This document shows positions 1 through 9,982 of a DNA stretch of 64,000 nt, in pieces; the first letter of the stretch is position 1; each line of letters starts with the position of its first letter. The DNA is from an uncultured Prevotellaceae bacterium. GTDB lineage: Bacteria > Bacteroidota > Bacteroidia > Bacteroidales > Bacteroidaceae. A model generated the notes under the pieces. It saw only the letters and a list, made by a program, of their open reading frames with translations, searched no databases and was not told the DNA's origin. The DNA is taken from NCBI GenBank assembly GCA_945831805.1, contig CAMADY010000002.1:1-64000 (forward strand), written 5' to 3'. The position numbers were made by a program, and so were the translations under genes.

Positions 1-102
1 GTCGTCAGCGAACCAAAGGGTTGATAGTACAAACAGTTACAAAACTAGGATATTAACCGCAAAACCACCAAACCACAAAACCGCAAAATTATCTCCAAAA
101 TG

Positions 103-134
103 TTTGGAAGTTTAAGATAATTGTTGTAACTTTG
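103..134 (+). promoter_or_regulatory. Bacteroidetes-type promoter for the small membrane protein pair
   Basis: TTTG at 103-106 and TAACTTTG at 127-134 are 20 bp apart, matching the Bacteroidetes primary sigma factor promoter (-33 TTTG, -7 TAnnTTTG). Transcription should start about 10 nt before the ATG at 151. The -33 box lies in AAAATGTTTGGAAGTTTAAG, closely resembling the promoters of both toxin-antitoxin pairs (6322-6353 minus, 28208-28239). Confidence 0.7.
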
Positions 135-150
135 CACAAAATATCCGTTA

Positions 151-378
151 ATGATGGAAAGAGAATTTGCAAAATGGATACTCGATATAGCCAAATACGT
201 AGTGACAGCGTTACTGTTGTCTAATATTTTTGGTAATTTATCAGATGATGGTATTTATGCACTTGGTGCAACTGTTGTTTTCATGTGTTTAGGTCTTGGT
301 CTTTATATATTGAGAAGACAGGATAAAAAGGACAAACAACGTGAAAAGAATCGTAACAAAAATAAAAATAGGAGGTAA
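151..378 (+). CDS. Small two-helix membrane protein, unknown function
   Basis: A 75-residue protein with two predicted membrane helices (about residues 13-30 and 35-54) and a very basic tail (residues 55-75, rich in K, R and N), so the tail is probably cytoplasmic. The promoter ends 17 nt before the ATG, which leaves little room for another start. Its last codons (AGG AGG TAA) form a strong GGAGG ribosome binding site for the 40-residue gene at 380, so the two are translationally linked. Bacteroidales genomes carry many small membrane proteins of this type, but I cannot name the family with confidence. Confidence 0.7.
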   Translation: MMEREFAKWILDIAKYVVTALLLSNIFGNLSDDGIYALGATVVFMCLGLGLYILRRQDKKDKQREKNRNKNKNRR

Positions 379-379
379 G

Positions 380-502
380 ATGATGAATGATCCAGTAACA
401 AGAATTTATTTTGTTTATGCACTTATAGCATTTATAGCAATTTCGGGTTTCATTTACGTCAGATTCTTCGACAAGGACGAAGAAGACTTGGAGACTGCAT
501 AA
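380..502 (+). CDS. 40-residue single-helix membrane protein
   Basis: An ATG at 380, one base after the stop of the previous gene and 5 nt after its GGAGG, opens a 40-codon frame ending in TAA at 500-502. The product starts MMNDPVTRIYF, has one hydrophobic segment (about residues 9-29) and an acidic tail (DKDEEDLETA), opposite in charge to the basic tail of its neighbour. The linked ribosome binding site and opposite tail charges suggest the two proteins may form a membrane complex. The function is unknown and I found no family match. Confidence 0.6.
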   Translation: MMNDPVTRIYFVYALIAFIAISGFIYVRFFDKDEEDLETA

Positions 503-534
503 AGAAAACTATATAGACATAACAACACTAAACA

Positions 535-1908
535 ATGGAAAAGAAAATTCCTTACAAGACCTATCTCGCGGAAGACGAGATACCTACCAAATGGTACAAC
601 GTGCGCGCTGACATGAAGGTAAAGCCAGCACCACTGATCAATCCTGGAACAGGTCAGCCACTGACCATCGAGGAGATGAACCCTATCTTCTGTACAGAAC
701 TCAACAAGCAGGAGCTTGACAACGATACAAAGTGGTTCGACATTCCGGAAGAAGTGTTGAACTTCTACCGCATGTTCCGTCCATCACCACTCGTACACGC
801 AGAGTTCCTTGAGAAGGCTCTCGGCACACCAGCCAAGATATTCTATAAGTTCGAGGGTAACAACACCTCTGGTTCACATAAGCTCAACTCCGCAGTAGCG
901 CAGGCTTACTACGCAAAGGCACAGGGACTCAAGGGCGTAACGACAGAGACAGGTGCCGGACAGTGGGGTACTGCCCTCTCTATGGCAACACAGTTCTTCG
1001 GACTCGACTGCAAGGTGTATATGGTAAAGTGCTCGTACGAGCAGAAGCCATTCCGCCGCGAGGTTATCCGCACATACGGTGGTAACATCGTTCCTTCACC
1101 ATCCATGACAACAGAGGTTGGTAAGAAGATCAACGCAGAGCACCCTGGCACTACAGGTTCACTCGGCTGCGCTATCTCTGAGGCTGTAGAGGCTGCAGTA
1201 ACAAACGAGGGCTACCGTTACGTTCTCGGTTCAGTGCTCAACCAGGTGCTCATCCACCAGACCATCATCGGTCTTGAGGCTCAGGCAGCACTGAAGAAGC
1301 TCGGCATCAAGCCAGACATCCTCATCGGCTGTACAGGCGGTGGCTCAAACCTCGGTGGCTTCGCATCACCATTCCTTGGTGAGATGCTCCGTGGCGAGGC
1401 AGACTATAAGATTATCGGTGCTGAGCCAGCATCATGCCCATCGTTCACACGTGGCGTATATGCTTACGACTTCTGCGACACAGGTAAGATCTGCCCACTC
1501 GCTAAGATGTACACCGTAGGCTCACAGTTCATACCTTCTGCTAACCACGCCGGCGGTCTCCGCTTCCACGGTATGTCACCAATCCTCTCTGAGCTCTACC
1601 ATCAGGGTCTCTTCGAGGCACGTGCCTACGAGCAGACACAGGTCTTCGAGGCTGCAGAGATCTTCGCACGCGCTGAGGGTATCCTACCAGCTCCAGAGTC
1701 TTCTCACGCTATACGTGCTGCCATCGACGAGGCACTGAAGTGCAAGGAGACAGGCGAGGAGAAGGTTATCGTCTTCAACCTCTCGGGCACAGGCTACTTC
1801 GACCTCATGGCTTACCAGAAGTTCAACGACGGCGAGATGGGCGACTACATCCCTACCGACGAGGAGATACAGGCTGCTCTCGCACAGCTTCCAAAGGTTG
1901 GCGCATAA
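535..1908 (+). CDS. trpB: Tryptophan synthase beta chain, TrpB2 type
   Basis: A 457-residue PLP enzyme that makes L-tryptophan from indole and serine. The PLP lysine is Lys116 in GSHKLNS and the phosphate-binding loop GGGSN follows near residue 270. Length and the N-terminal extension (about 70 residues before the fold) fit the longer TrpB2 class rather than the roughly 400-residue TrpB1 of trp operons. No trpA or other trp gene is adjacent, as is usual for TrpB2, which is often thought to salvage free indole. There is a 32-bp gap from the 40-residue gene upstream and no clear promoter in it, so it may share that transcript. A strong terminator follows at 1964-2008. Confidence 0.93.
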   Translation: MEKKIPYKTYLAEDEIPTKWYNVRADMKVKPAPLINPGTGQPLTIEEMNPIFCTELNKQELDNDTKWFDIPEEVLNFYRMFRPSPLVHAEFLEKALGTPAKIFYKFEGNNTSGSHKLNSAVAQAYYAKAQGLKGVTTETGAGQWGTALSMATQFFGLDCKVYMVKCSYEQKPFRREVIRTYGGNIVPSPSMTTEVGKKINAEHPGTTGSLGCAISEAVEAAVTNEGYRYVLGSVLNQVLIHQTIIGLEAQAALKKLGIKPDILIGCTGGGSNLGGFASPFLGEMLRGEADYKIIGAEPASCPSFTRGVYAYDFCDTGKICPLAKMYTVGSQFIPSANHAGGLRFHGMSPILSELYHQGLFEARAYEQTQVFEAAEIFARAEGILPAPESSHAIRAAIDEALKCKETGEEKVIVFNLSGTGYFDLMAYQKFNDGEMGDYIPTDEEIQAALAQLPKVGA

Positions 1909-1963
1909 AACTACGGCATGTCACCTACACGACAAGCAAAAGCCATACATCATTAAATAGGAA

Positions 1964-2008
1964 ATGTTGCAATGATTATATTTTATAGTCGTTGCAACAT
2001 TTTTTTTA
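1964..2008 (+). terminator. Rho-independent terminator after trpB
   Basis: ATGTTGCAA (1964-1972) pairs with TTGCAACAT (1992-2000); the stem is followed directly by a run of eight T. Confidence 0.85.
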
Positions 2009-2097
2009 TGTCCATACCATAACTAATCTTATTCACTTTGCATTGTAATCTCCATATAGCAATATTCGGGTATTTTTCATCAAGAACAACAATATTC

Positions 2098-2128
2098 TTT
2101 GATATGTCAGGAAAAAGCAGTACCTTTG
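2098..2128 (+). promoter_or_regulatory. Promoter of pflB
   Basis: TTTG at 2098-2101 and TACCTTTG at 2121-2128 with exactly 19 bp between them. This leaves a 5' leader of roughly 95 nt before the pflB start at 2230; no clear regulator site was recognised in it. Confidence 0.75.
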
Positions 2129-2229
2129 CACTAGCAAAAAGCAGTCTCCATGCCTTTTCGCATAGCAAAGATATAGAAAAATATATACAATAGTCAGTTA
2201 GTTAATATAAAAAAAAGAAACAGAAGATT

Positions 2230-4470
2230 ATGATTTTAAGCAACCTCCAGGAAGACTTCCAGGGAACAGTCTGGAAGCGTGAGATTGATGTCCGTGACTT
2301 TATTCAGCACAACTATGAGCCATACGATGGCGATGAGTCATTCCTCGTTGGACCTACCGACAAGACCAATAAGCTGTGGGCTAAACTCTCCGAGATGTTC
2401 AAGGTAGAACGCGAGAAGGGCGTTTATGACGTAGAGACCCGTATGCCTCAGAGCATCGACGCTTATGGACCAGGTTACATAGACAAGGACAACGAGGTGA
2501 TAGTAGGTGTGCAGACTGACGTCCCTCTTAAGCGAGCCATCTTCCCTAAGGGAGGCATCCGAATGGTAGAGGCAGCCCTAATGGCCTATGGCTATGATCT
2601 CGATCCTCTCACAAAAAAGATCTTCACGAAGTATCGCAAGACGCATAACGAGGGTGTCTTCTCAGCTTACAACGACGACATCAAGGCAGCACGCCATGCA
2701 CATATCATCACCGGTCTGCCTGATGCTTACGGCAGAGGACGTATCATCGGCGACTACCGTCGTATTGCGCTCTACGGCACAGCAAACCTCATTGCCGAGA
2801 AGAAGCGCTACCACAAGCGTATAGATATTCAGGAATATACAGAGGAGATAACGCGCCATCGTGAGGAGGTTACCGATCAGATCAATGCTCTCAAGGAGTT
2901 TGAGCGCATGTGTGCCGCATACGGTTTCGACGTGACACGCCCTGCACAGAATGCTCGCGAGGCAGTTCAGTGGACATACTTCGGTTACCTCGGTGCTGTA
3001 AAGGATCAGGACGGTGCCGCAATGTCTATCGGTCGTATATGCACCTTCCTCGACATCTACATCCAGCGTGACCTCAAGAAGGGACTCATCACTGAGTCTG
3101 AGGCGCAGGAGATGATAGACCAGATGGTTATGAAGCTACGCATCGTACGTTTCCTTCGTACACCGGAGTACAACGATCTCTTCTCTGGAGACCCTATCTG
3201 GGCTACTGCTTCTGTAGGTGGTATGGGCATCGACGGACGCAATATGGTAACAAAGACCGACTACCGACTCCTCCATACCTTATATAATATGGGTCCTTCA
3301 CCAGAGCCAAACATCACTGTTCTGTGGTCAGAGCGCCTGCCAAAGGCATGGAAGAAATACTGCGCAAAGGTCAGCATGGACACAAGTGCAATACAGTACG
3401 AGAACGATGACCTCATGAGACCGGAGCTCGGTGACGACTACGGCATTGCTTGCTGTGTATCACCAATGAAGATTGGTAAGCAGATGCAGTTCTTCGGAGC
3501 ACGCGCCAACCTCGCTAAGTGTATGCTCTACGCTATCAACGGCGGTCGTGACGAGATGCACGGCAACCAGGTAGGACCATGCTTCAGCCCTATCACAGGC
3601 GACTATCTCACATACGAGGAGTTCTGGCCACGCTTCGATGCTATGATGCGCTGGCTCGCAAAGACCTACGTCAATGCGCTGAAGATTATACACTATATGC
3701 ACGACAAGTATAACTACGAGGCATTCGAGATGGCTCTCCACGACGGAGATGTTCAGCGCACACGTGCTACGGGTATTGCCGGTATCTCGATTGTTACAGA
3801 CTCTATCGCCGCAATGAAGAACTGCAAGGTACGTATCATACGAGATGAGACAGGACTTGCCGTTGACTATGAGATAGAGGAAGGTGAGTATGTGCCTTAC
3901 GGGAACAACTGCGATGAGACTGACCAGATTGCTGTTATGCTCACGGAGAAGTTCATGGAGTACCTCCGTCAGCATCGCACTTATCGTGACGCTATACCTA
4001 CCCAGTCACTACTTACCATCACATCCAACGTTGTCTATGGACGTAACACAGGCGCAACACCTGACGGACGTAAGGCTGGAGTACCATTCGCACCAGGCGC
4101 AAACCCAATGAATGCGCGTGACATGAAGGGTGCCGTAGCGGCTCTCGCTTCGGTTGCTAAGCTGCCGTTCCATCACTCTAAGGACGGTATCTCTTACACA
4201 TTTGCCATCGCTCCGTCGGCTCTCGGCACTGATCGTGAGATGCAGGCTGACAATCTTGTTAATCTCATGGACGGTTACTTCACACCAGATGGAGGTCAGC
4301 ATCTTAACGTCAACGTCTTCGACCGTCAGCTACTACTCGACGCTATGGAGCATCCGGAGAAGTACCCACAGCTCACTATCCGCGTAAGTGGCTACGCTGT
4401 GAACTTCGTTAAGCTCACCCGTGAGCAGCAGCTAGACGTTATTAGCCGTACTATTAACAACTGTATGTAA
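2230..4470 (+). CDS. pflB: Pyruvate formate-lyase (formate C-acetyltransferase)
   Basis: A 746-residue cytosolic glycyl radical enzyme converting pyruvate and CoA to acetyl-CoA and formate, a central anaerobic reaction. The catalytic cysteine pair is Cys408-Cys409 in GIACCVSPM, and the radical glycine is Gly721 in RVSGYAVNF near the C-terminus. Length is close to the about 760 residues of E. coli PflB. It has its own promoter (2098-2128) and is followed after 61 bp by pflA, its activase, so the pair forms a standard pfl operon. The 61-bp gap holds a pyrimidine-rich then GGGGAGGGG segment followed by a T run (about 4478-4516), which could act as an attenuator between the two genes. Confidence 0.96.
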   Translation: MILSNLQEDFQGTVWKREIDVRDFIQHNYEPYDGDESFLVGPTDKTNKLWAKLSEMFKVEREKGVYDVETRMPQSIDAYGPGYIDKDNEVIVGVQTDVPLKRAIFPKGGIRMVEAALMAYGYDLDPLTKKIFTKYRKTHNEGVFSAYNDDIKAARHAHIITGLPDAYGRGRIIGDYRRIALYGTANLIAEKKRYHKRIDIQEYTEEITRHREEVTDQINALKEFERMCAAYGFDVTRPAQNAREAVQWTYFGYLGAVKDQDGAAMSIGRICTFLDIYIQRDLKKGLITESEAQEMIDQMVMKLRIVRFLRTPEYNDLFSGDPIWATASVGGMGIDGRNMVTKTDYRLLHTLYNMGPSPEPNITVLWSERLPKAWKKYCAKVSMDTSAIQYENDDLMRPELGDDYGIACCVSPMKIGKQMQFFGARANLAKCMLYAINGGRDEMHGNQVGPCFSPITGDYLTYEEFWPRFDAMMRWLAKTYVNALKIIHYMHDKYNYEAFEMALHDGDVQRTRATGIAGISIVTDSIAAMKNCKVRIIRDETGLAVDYEIEEGEYVPYGNNCDETDQIAVMLTEKFMEYLRQHRTYRDAIPTQSLLTITSNVVYGRNTGATPDGRKAGVPFAPGANPMNARDMKGAVAALASVAKLPFHHSKDGISYTFAIAPSALGTDREMQADNLVNLMDGYFTPDGGQHLNVNVFDRQLLLDAMEHPEKYPQLTIRVSGYAVNFVKLTREQQLDVISRTINNCM

Positions 4471-4531
4471 CAGTATTTCCCTTCTCCTTCTCCATCGAAG
4501 GGGAGGGGATTTTTTACTTACCTTTTTCATT

Positions 4532-5368
4532 ATGGATGAGAAAGAAATATTAAAGGAAGCCTCCTCTCCGAGAGGTTTGGTGGGGGTTATTCACTCTCTT
4601 GAATCCTTCGGCACGGTGGACGGTCCCGGAATTCGCTTCATAGTGTTTATGCAGGGCTGCCCGCTGCGTTGTCTGTTCTGCCATAATCCCGACACATGGC
4701 AGGTTGTCAGCCCGGAAACAGGCGAATCCGTAAGGCTGGATGAACAGTCGGAAGCCAGTCAAACTTCCTCGTCCATATCCAAGGGAGGGGGTAAAAGGGA
4801 CGGTTATTACCGCTGGACACCTCAGCAGACGATAGAGGAGGTGCTCAGATACCGTAACTTCATCAAGACGGGAGGGCTGACGGTGTCGGGTGGTGAGCCG
4901 TTGATGCAGTCTGACTTTGTGCGCGAACTCTTCATTCTTGCACACCAGAATGGCATACAGACATGCCTCGACACCAGTGGAGCGATATGTTCCGAAAAGG
5001 CATTCAGCGTTCTTGACCATACAGACATTGTGCTGTTGGACATCAAGACGATGGATCCGGACCTTTACCCGCGTCTCACTGGCGTGCAGCAGAAGAACAA
5101 CCTGCTCTTCCTTGACGAACTGCAGCGACGTGGCATACGCACATGGGTAAGGCATGTTGTGGTTCCGGGGCTGACGGATAGCGACGAATGGCTGATGAGG
5201 CTGCGCGATTATGTACGGCAATATTCTGTTGTTGAGAAGGTTGACATTCTGCCATACCACACTCTAGGTACATTCAAATACGATGATCTTGGTATTGACT
5301 ATCCGCTGAAAGGGGTTCAGCAGCTTACTCCTGAGCGCACGGCTGAGATAAAGGCGATGTTCGATTGA
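4532..5368 (+). CDS. pflA: Pyruvate formate-lyase activating enzyme with repeat-derived segments
   Basis: A radical SAM enzyme that installs the glycyl radical on PflB. The [4Fe-4S] ligands are Cys43, Cys47 and Cys50 in GCPLRCLFC, and the TVDGPGIRF signature precedes them. At 278 residues it is longer than E. coli PflA (246). The excess lies in two places: residues 1-17, encoded partly by the 32-bp element at 4557-4588, and about residues 60-89, a low-complexity Ser/Gly/Lys segment between CHNPDTW and GYYRW whose DNA contains GGGAGGGGG. Both look like in-frame repeat insertions. A GTG at 4580, inside the element, would give a product starting MGVIHSLES, close to the usual N-terminus, and is an alternative start. 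It is placed directly after pflB. Confidence 0.93.
   Translation: MDEKEILKEASSPRGLVGVIHSLESFGTVDGPGIRFIVFMQGCPLRCLFCHNPDTWQVVSPETGESVRLDEQSEASQTSSSISKGGGKRDGYYRWTPQQTIEEVLRYRNFIKTGGLTVSGGEPLMQSDFVRELFILAHQNGIQTCLDTSGAICSEKAFSVLDHTDIVLLDIKTMDPDLYPRLTGVQQKNNLLFLDELQRRGIRTWVRHVVVPGLTDSDEWLMRLRDYVRQYSVVEKVDILPYHTLGTFKYDDLGIDYPLKGVQQLTPERTAEIKAMFD
4557..4588 (+). repeat. 32-bp hairpin element in the pflA N-terminus
   Basis: Begins AAGCCTCCTCTCCGAGAGG and ends TTTGGTGGGGGTT. It has the same layout as the elements at 8018-8049, 10084-10115, 11207-11238 and 54297-54328: AAG or similar, a C-rich/G-rich palindrome, TTT or similar, then a run of G. The palindrome here is CCTCTC/GAGAGG. Confidence 0.65.
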
Positions 5369-5606
5369 TTCGTTCATCGCCTCTTTTGTTTGTTAATGAC
5401 ATATATGTCAATATACTTCCTAATAATTATTATTGGTGTCCGATAAAATGTTTGAAGACGATTTTATACCGCTGCGCTCGGCTACACGAATTATCCACGA
5501 ATTTTTCATAAAAAATATTTTCTCATTGTTTCAATAAAAATAAGGGTGGAACTACTCGTAAATATTTCGTCTCATAGATACCGCCTCCAAATCGTTCTCA
5601 CTTTTT

Positions 5607-6017
5607 TTACAATCCTGTCTGGCAGTTTTCCCAATCTTCAATTCGCAGTCCGGGGATTCTATCGAAGTGCTTGATATTGTGGGTAACAACTGTAAGGTTA
5701 TGATAGAGTGCAGTACTTGCAATGAGCAAATCCAGATCATCGAGACGGATGCCTTGCAGTTCAAGGCTGGCACGTGTCTTGGCGTAAACATTAATGACTG
5801 CTTCATTGACAGGAATTGTGGGGAACAGTTCTCTTGTCTTCTCCACTTCGTTCTTCTGTCTTGCGTCTTTACCCTTGTATGCTCCTACGAGAAGTTCTCC
5901 TATGGTGAGGGTACTGATGGCGCATTGTTTTCTTCCTGCGACCAATATGGCTTCGCGGATACCATACTTATTTTTGAACAGGCTTATCAAGACATTGGTA
6001 TCAAGTAGGTATTTCAT
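5607..6017 (-). CDS. PIN-domain ribonuclease toxin, VapC type
   Basis: A 136-residue protein starting MKYLLDTNVLISLF, the typical PIN N-terminus with the first metal-binding Asp, and ending with DLDLLIASTALYHNLTVVTHN, the usual second acidic cluster, then the FDRIPGL motif common in VapC. A longer open frame exists upstream, but it would run into the antitoxin gene, so the ATG at 6015-6017 is preferred. It lies 10 bp downstream of the antitoxin gene at 6028-6291. The expected role is cleavage of tRNA or other RNA when antitoxin is lost. Confidence 0.88.
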   Translation of the reverse strand: MKYLLDTNVLISLFKNKYGIREAILVAGRKQCAISTLTIGELLVGAYKGKDARQKNEVEKTRELFPTIPVNEAVINVYAKTRASLELQGIRLDDLDLLIASTALYHNLTVVTHNIKHFDRIPGLRIEDWENCQTGL

Positions 6018-6027
6018 GCGGAATAGT

Positions 6028-6291
6028 TTACCAAGGTTCAATAATTTGACGGTTACTAACACGACTATCGTGCAGTTCATCAGCTATTTCGTGGGCACTG
6101 CGGGGATCCTCATCCCAGCCTCCGTCGTCAAAACAGTCGAAGACATGCTCTTCGTCGATTTTTTCTTCCTGCATAGTTATGCTTGGCATTGAAAGTATGA
6201 ACTCCAAATATCCGTACATCTGTTTCTTTAATGCCTCAATATTGATGTGCCGCGTCTCGGGCACTTCGAATGTCATGGTTACAGTACACAT
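6028..6291 (-). CDS. Antitoxin of the PIN toxin-antitoxin pair
   Basis: An 87-residue acidic protein directly upstream of the PIN toxin. It starts MCTVTMTFEVPETRHINIEA; the TMTFEVP strand resembles the N-terminal beta strand of ribbon-helix-helix or AbrB-like antitoxins, and the acidic middle (EEKIDEEHVFDCFDD) would suit toxin neutralisation. An AAAGGAG ribosome binding site lies just upstream and the promoter is at 6322-6353. I infer its role from the pairing rather than from a sequence family. Confidence 0.7.
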   Translation of the reverse strand: MCTVTMTFEVPETRHINIEALKKQMYGYLEFILSMPSITMQEEKIDEEHVFDCFDDGGWDEDPRSAHEIADELHDSRVSNRQIIEPW

Positions 6292-6321
6292 AATTCTTCT
6301 CCTTTATTTGTAATCTGGCTA

Positions 6322-6353
6322 CAAAATTACATTATTTATTTTAATCCACCAAA
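6322..6353 (-). promoter_or_regulatory. Promoter of the first toxin-antitoxin pair
   Basis: On the minus strand TTTG (6353-6350) and TAATTTTG (6329-6322) are 20 bp apart. The context AAATGTTTGG is shared with the promoters at 103-134 and 28208-28239. Confidence 0.7.
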
Positions 6354-6470
6354 CATTTCCGTGTTTTTTTACAAACTCCCTGTTAGGGTACGCATGCAAT
6401 GAGAATATGATGTAAAGAAGTAAAAAGACAAAAACAATAAGCATCAAACTACGATGTAATAACTATCAAA

Positions 6471-6515
6471 CTACCCGGTAGAAGCATAGTTGCTACCCGG
6501 TAAAAGCATAACTAT
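6471..6515. repeat. 22-bp period tandem repeat, array 1
   Basis: Two units starting CTACCCGGTA at 6471 and 6493, each continuing into AAGCATA. On the opposite strand each unit contains TATGCTT, also the core of the 22-bp array at 59109-59196. The shorter word ATCAAACTAC also occurs twice just upstream. Confidence 0.55.
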
Positions 6516-6769
6516 TGCGCTGGGGAACGCAGAAAATCGCCATTTCGCTGCACGGTCCTGATTTTTCAGAGCTATGTTTTTTTCTGCGAAATGACCGCAA
6601 TGGCATGCTGATGGGATATCTACGTGCGACATACTCCAACAACGCAGTTCTTGGGATAGATGCTTGCTGAAAGGATGTTTTTGTGTTATTTTTCTTTAAT
6701 TATTATGTAGTTTGCAAACTTTTTTGTAACTTTGCAAAAGAAATAGAAAAATCTTACGCAGGTAAAAAA

Positions 6770-7930
6770 ATGTCACAGATAGAGATACGTACCATCAGTA
6801 CGTTGAAGGAGATAGGCCGATTCATCGACTTCCGTACGGAGCTGTACAAGGATGACCCTTGTGCGGTGCCATACCTTTTCATGGATGAGAGGGATACGCT
6901 CAACCCGAAGAAGAACCCTTCGTTCCAGTTCTGCGAGGCAGAGTACTACATGGCGTACCGCGACGGTAAGGCGGTGGGTCGTGTTGCTGCCATCATCAAC
7001 CACCGCGCCAACGAGAAGTGGGGTCGCAGGAACGTGCGATTCGGATATTTTGACTTCATTGACGACATTGAGGTGTCGCGCGCACTCATCGAGAAGGTGA
7101 AGGACTACGGCAGGCAGAAGGGCATGGACACCATCATCGGTCCGATGGGATTCATCGACATGGACCGCGAGGGCATGCTCATCGACGGCTTCGACATCAT
7201 GGCAACGATGCACGCCAACCATAACTTCCCGTATTATCCGCAGCATATTGAGAAGTTCGGTGGCTTCGAGAAGGACAACGACTGGGTGCAGATGCTCATA
7301 CAGGTGCCGCAGGAGGTGCCGGAGAAGATGGCGAAGATAACTAAGATGATAGGCACGCGCTATGGCATCAAGGCACGCAAGCTTACGAAGAATCAGCTGC
7401 TCGACGGTGGCTACGGACATAAGTTCTTCGACGTGCTGAACGAGTGCTATAAGGACCTCTACGAATACTCCAGGCTTTCCGACGAGCAGATTGACAAGCT
7501 GCTGAACGACTATCTCGGCATTGCCGACCTCAACCTCATCACGTTCATCTTCGACGAGCGCGACACAGCGGAAGGTCCTGACGGAAAGCTGATAGGCTTC
7601 GGAGTGAGCTTCCCGTCGTTCTCCAAGGCTCTGCGCCAGACGAAGAACGGCAAGCTGTTTCCGTTCGGATGGCTGCATCTGCTGCGTACGCTGAAATGGC
7701 ACAATACGGACACGGTGGATCTGCTTCTGATTGGCGTGCTGCCGGAGTACCGTGCGAAGGGTGCCAACGCTATTCTCTTCGACGACCTCATACGCTGGTA
7801 CGTTAAGTACGGCTTCACGAGGGCTCTGACGCTGGCGATGATGGAGACTAACGATGGTGTCCTCTCCGCATGGCAATATTTTGACGCAAAGGTGGTGAAG
7901 CGATTGAGGAGTTATAAGAGCCCCCTCTAA
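6770..7930 (+). CDS. GNAT-fold acyltransferase-like protein
   Basis: A 386-residue protein starting MSQIEIRTI. It resembles the Bacteroidetes proteins annotated as GNAT-like N-acetyltransferases: an N-terminal segment with YKDDPCAVPYL, then VGRVAAIINH, GFIDMDREGMLIDG and a C-terminal half with GVLPEYRAKGANAILFDD, which looks like the acyl-CoA binding loop. Substrate unknown. An in-frame extension back to 6683 was not used because the -7 box TAACTTTG (6727-6734) would lie inside it. The last codons (AGC CCC CTC TAA) and the stop codon belong to the left arm of the repeat module at 7919-8049, so the original C-terminus has probably been replaced by SPL. Confidence 0.75.
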   Translation: MSQIEIRTISTLKEIGRFIDFRTELYKDDPCAVPYLFMDERDTLNPKKNPSFQFCEAEYYMAYRDGKAVGRVAAIINHRANEKWGRRNVRFGYFDFIDDIEVSRALIEKVKDYGRQKGMDTIIGPMGFIDMDREGMLIDGFDIMATMHANHNFPYYPQHIEKFGGFEKDNDWVQMLIQVPQEVPEKMAKITKMIGTRYGIKARKLTKNQLLDGGYGHKFFDVLNECYKDLYEYSRLSDEQIDKLLNDYLGIADLNLITFIFDERDTAEGPDGKLIGFGVSFPSFSKALRQTKNGKLFPFGWLHLLRTLKWHNTDTVDLLLIGVLPEYRAKGANAILFDDLIRWYVKYGFTRALTLAMMETNDGVLSAWQYFDAKVVKRLRSYKSPL

Positions 7931-8049
7931 ATCCCCCCGAGGGGGGACTTTCTTAAGTTACTATTATCCAGTTATATTTTATGGCAGAAATATCAAACGA
8001 ACAAGACATATTACAAAAAGTCTCCCCTCGGGGAGATTTAGAGGGGGCT
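7919..8049 (+). repeat. Composite leader module, copy 1 (inverted 32-bp elements with a start codon between them)
   Basis: Left arm 7919-7950 (starts AGCCCCCTCTAAATC) and right arm 8018-8049 (ends TTTAGAGGGGGCT) are inverted copies of one 32-bp element, differing at two positions. Each arm has its own palindrome, CCCCCC/GGGGGG on the left and TCTCCCC/GGGGAGA on the right, so the two differences are paired and keep the hairpin. The 67 bp between them contain the parE ATG (7981) and a leader starting ATGGCAGAAATATCAA. The left arm supplies the stop codon of the preceding gene. A second copy is at 9983-10115. Confidence 0.85.
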
Positions 8050-9966
8050 CCCGTCACCTACGACGACTCCAACATCCGCAAGCTCTCCGATGTTGACCAC
8101 ATCCGTACGCGTCCGGGAATGTATATTGGACGCCTCGGCGACGGCTCGCACGCAGAAGACGGCATCTATGTCCTGCTGAAGGAGTCTATCGACAACTCCA
8201 TCGACGAGTTCCGCATGAACGCAGGCAAGCGCATTGAGATAGAGATGTACGACAACAAGGCTATCTCGCTGCGCGACTACGGTCGTGGCATTCCGCAGGG
8301 AAAGATGATAGAGGCGGTGAGCCAGCTCAACACCGGCGGTAAGTACGACTCCAAGGCGTTCAAGAAGTCCGTCGGAATGAACGGTGTGGGTATCAAGGCG
8401 GTGAACTTCCTCTCTACGAAGTTCGAGGTACACTCATACCGCGACGGAAAGGTGCGCAAGGCAACGTTCGAGAAGGGCATCCTCGTAAGCGATACTACGG
8501 AGCCTACGGAGGACGAGACGGGTACGTATATCTTCTTCGAACCGGACGATACGCTGTTCAAGAACTACGGCTTCCATAACGACATCGTGGAGACGATGCT
8601 GCGCAACTACACGTACCTCAACAGCGGTCTCGCCATAATGTTCAACGGAAGGCGCATACTGTCGCGAAATGGTCTGCAGGATTTGCTGAAGGACCAGATG
8701 ACGTCAGATCCGCTCTATCCTATTGTACACATGAAGGGCGAGGACATAGAGATTGCCTTCACACATACTAACCAGAACGGTGAGGAGTACGACTCCTTCG
8801 TCAACGGTCAGCATACTACGCAGGGCGGTACCCACCAGTCGGCGTTCAAGGAGCACATGGCGAAGACCATCAAGGAGTTCTACGGCAAGTACGAGTATTC
8901 CGACATCCGCAACGGACTCGTCGGCGCCATTGCAGTGAACGTCGAGGAACCTATCTTCGAGTCGCAGACGAAGATAAAGCTCGGCTCTACGCACATGGCA
9001 CCGGAGGGCGTGCTCGTAAACAAGTATATCGGCGACTTCATAAAGACGGAGGTCGATAACTTCCTGCACCGCAATCCCGACATTGCGGAGATTATCGAGA
9101 CGAAGATCAAGGACTCGGAGCGTGAGCGCAAGGCGATGGCGGGAGTGGCGAAGCTGGCGCGTGACCGTGCTAGGAAGGCAAACCTCCACAACCGCAAGCT
9201 GCGCGACTGCCGCATACACTTCTCCGATGCTAAGAACGACCGTAAGGAGGAGTCATGCATCTTCATCACCGAGGGTGACTCTGCCAGCGGTTCAATAACG
9301 AAGAGCCGCGATGTTAACACGCAGGCGGTGTTCTCTCTGCGCGGTAAGCCGCTCAACTCCTACGGACTCACCAAGAAGGTGGTCTATGAGAATGAGGAGT
9401 TCAACCTCCTGCAGGCTGCCCTCGACATTGAGGAGGGTCTCGACAACCTGCGCTACAACAAGGTCATCGTGGCTACCGATGCCGATGTCGATGGCATGCA
9501 CATCAGGCTCCTGACCATCACGTTCTTCCTGCAGTTCTTCCCTGAGCTGATAAAGAAAGGCCACGTCTATGTACTGCAGACGCCGCTCTTCCGTGTCCGC
9601 AACAAGCGTACCAAGGTAAAGAACAAGCAGGTGGTGCAGGCAGAGGACGAGAAGCTGAAGGCGCGTGGCGAGAAGACCAAGGACTACATCACGCGCTACT
9701 GCTACTCCGAAGAGGAGCGTCTGGAGGCTATCGAGGCGCTCGGACCTGATCCGGAGATAACGCGATTCAAGGGTCTCGGTGAGATTTCGCCGGATGAGTT
9801 CGCAGGATTCATCGGTCCCGACATACGTCTGGAGCAGGTAACGCTGCAGAAGAGCGACGAGGTGGAGAAGCTCCTCGCATACTATATGGGCAAGAACTCC
9901 ATGGACCGCCAGAACTTCATCATCGACAACCTCGTAATAGAAGAGGATAGGCCGGAGGAGGAATAG
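7981..9966 (+). CDS. parE: DNA topoisomerase IV subunit B with repeat-encoded N-terminus
   Basis: A 661-residue type IIA topoisomerase ATPase subunit, acting with ParC in chromosome decatenation. It has [14 protein letters not shown] and [10 protein letters not shown] (GHKL ATPase), [11 protein letters not shown] near residue 428 and [10 protein letters not shown] near 500 (TOPRIM). The length and short TOPRIM region fit ParE rather than GyrB. The first 24 residues (MAEISNEQD to GDLEGAP) come from the module at 7919-8049. There is no ATG, GTG or TTG between the element and PGMYIG, so the ATG at 7981 is the only plausible start. The N-terminus is almost identical to that of the dihydrouridine synthase encoded downstream. 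parC is not in the window. Confidence 0.93.
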   Translation: MAEISNEQDILQKVSPRGDLEGAPVTYDDSNIRKLSDVDHIRTRPGMYIGRLGDGSHAEDGIYVLLKESIDNSIDEFRMNAGKRIEIEMYDNKAISLRDYGRGIPQGKMIEAVSQLNTGGKYDSKAFKKSVGMNGVGIKAVNFLSTKFEVHSYRDGKVRKATFEKGILVSDTTEPTEDETGTYIFFEPDDTLFKNYGFHNDIVETMLRNYTYLNSGLAIMFNGRRILSRNGLQDLLKDQMTSDPLYPIVHMKGEDIEIAFTHTNQNGEEYDSFVNGQHTTQGGTHQSAFKEHMAKTIKEFYGKYEYSDIRNGLVGAIAVNVEEPIFESQTKIKLGSTHMAPEGVLVNKYIGDFIKTEVDNFLHRNPDIAEIIETKIKDSERERKAMAGVAKLARDRARKANLHNRKLRDCRIHFSDAKNDRKEESCIFITEGDSASGSITKSRDVNTQAVFSLRGKPLNSYGLTKKVVYENEEFNLLQAALDIEEGLDNLRYNKVIVATDADVDGMHIRLLTITFFLQFFPELIKKGHVYVLQTPLFRVRNKRTKVKNKQVVQAEDEKLKARGEKTKDYITRYCYSEEERLEAIEALGPDPEITRFKGLGEISPDEFAGFIGPDIRLEQVTLQKSDEVEKLLAYYMGKNSMDRQNFIIDNLVIEEDRPEEE

Positions 9967-9982
9967 ACCCCAATAAATCCCA

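Larger units (their letters stand above)
6292..6769. other. Intergenic region between toxin-antitoxin pair and GNAT-like gene
   Basis: No gene is visible in these 478 bases. They hold the divergent promoter (6322-6353), a two-unit 22-bp repeat (6471-6515), an inverted repeat CATTTCGC (6541-6548) / GCGAAATG (6586-6593) that could fold around a 37-nt loop, and a -7 box TAACTTTG at 6727-6734 serving the gene at 6770; a matching -33 box is not clear. Confidence 0.5.

Noticed and set aside
3460-3975. A 171-residue minus-strand frame opposite pflB
   Set aside because: Antisense shadow of a well-supported gene, with no start signal or motif.
6773-7876. A 367-residue open frame on the minus strand
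   Set aside because: It lies entirely antisense to the GNAT-like gene, is rich in Val, His and Leu as mirror frames are, and shows no recognisable motif.
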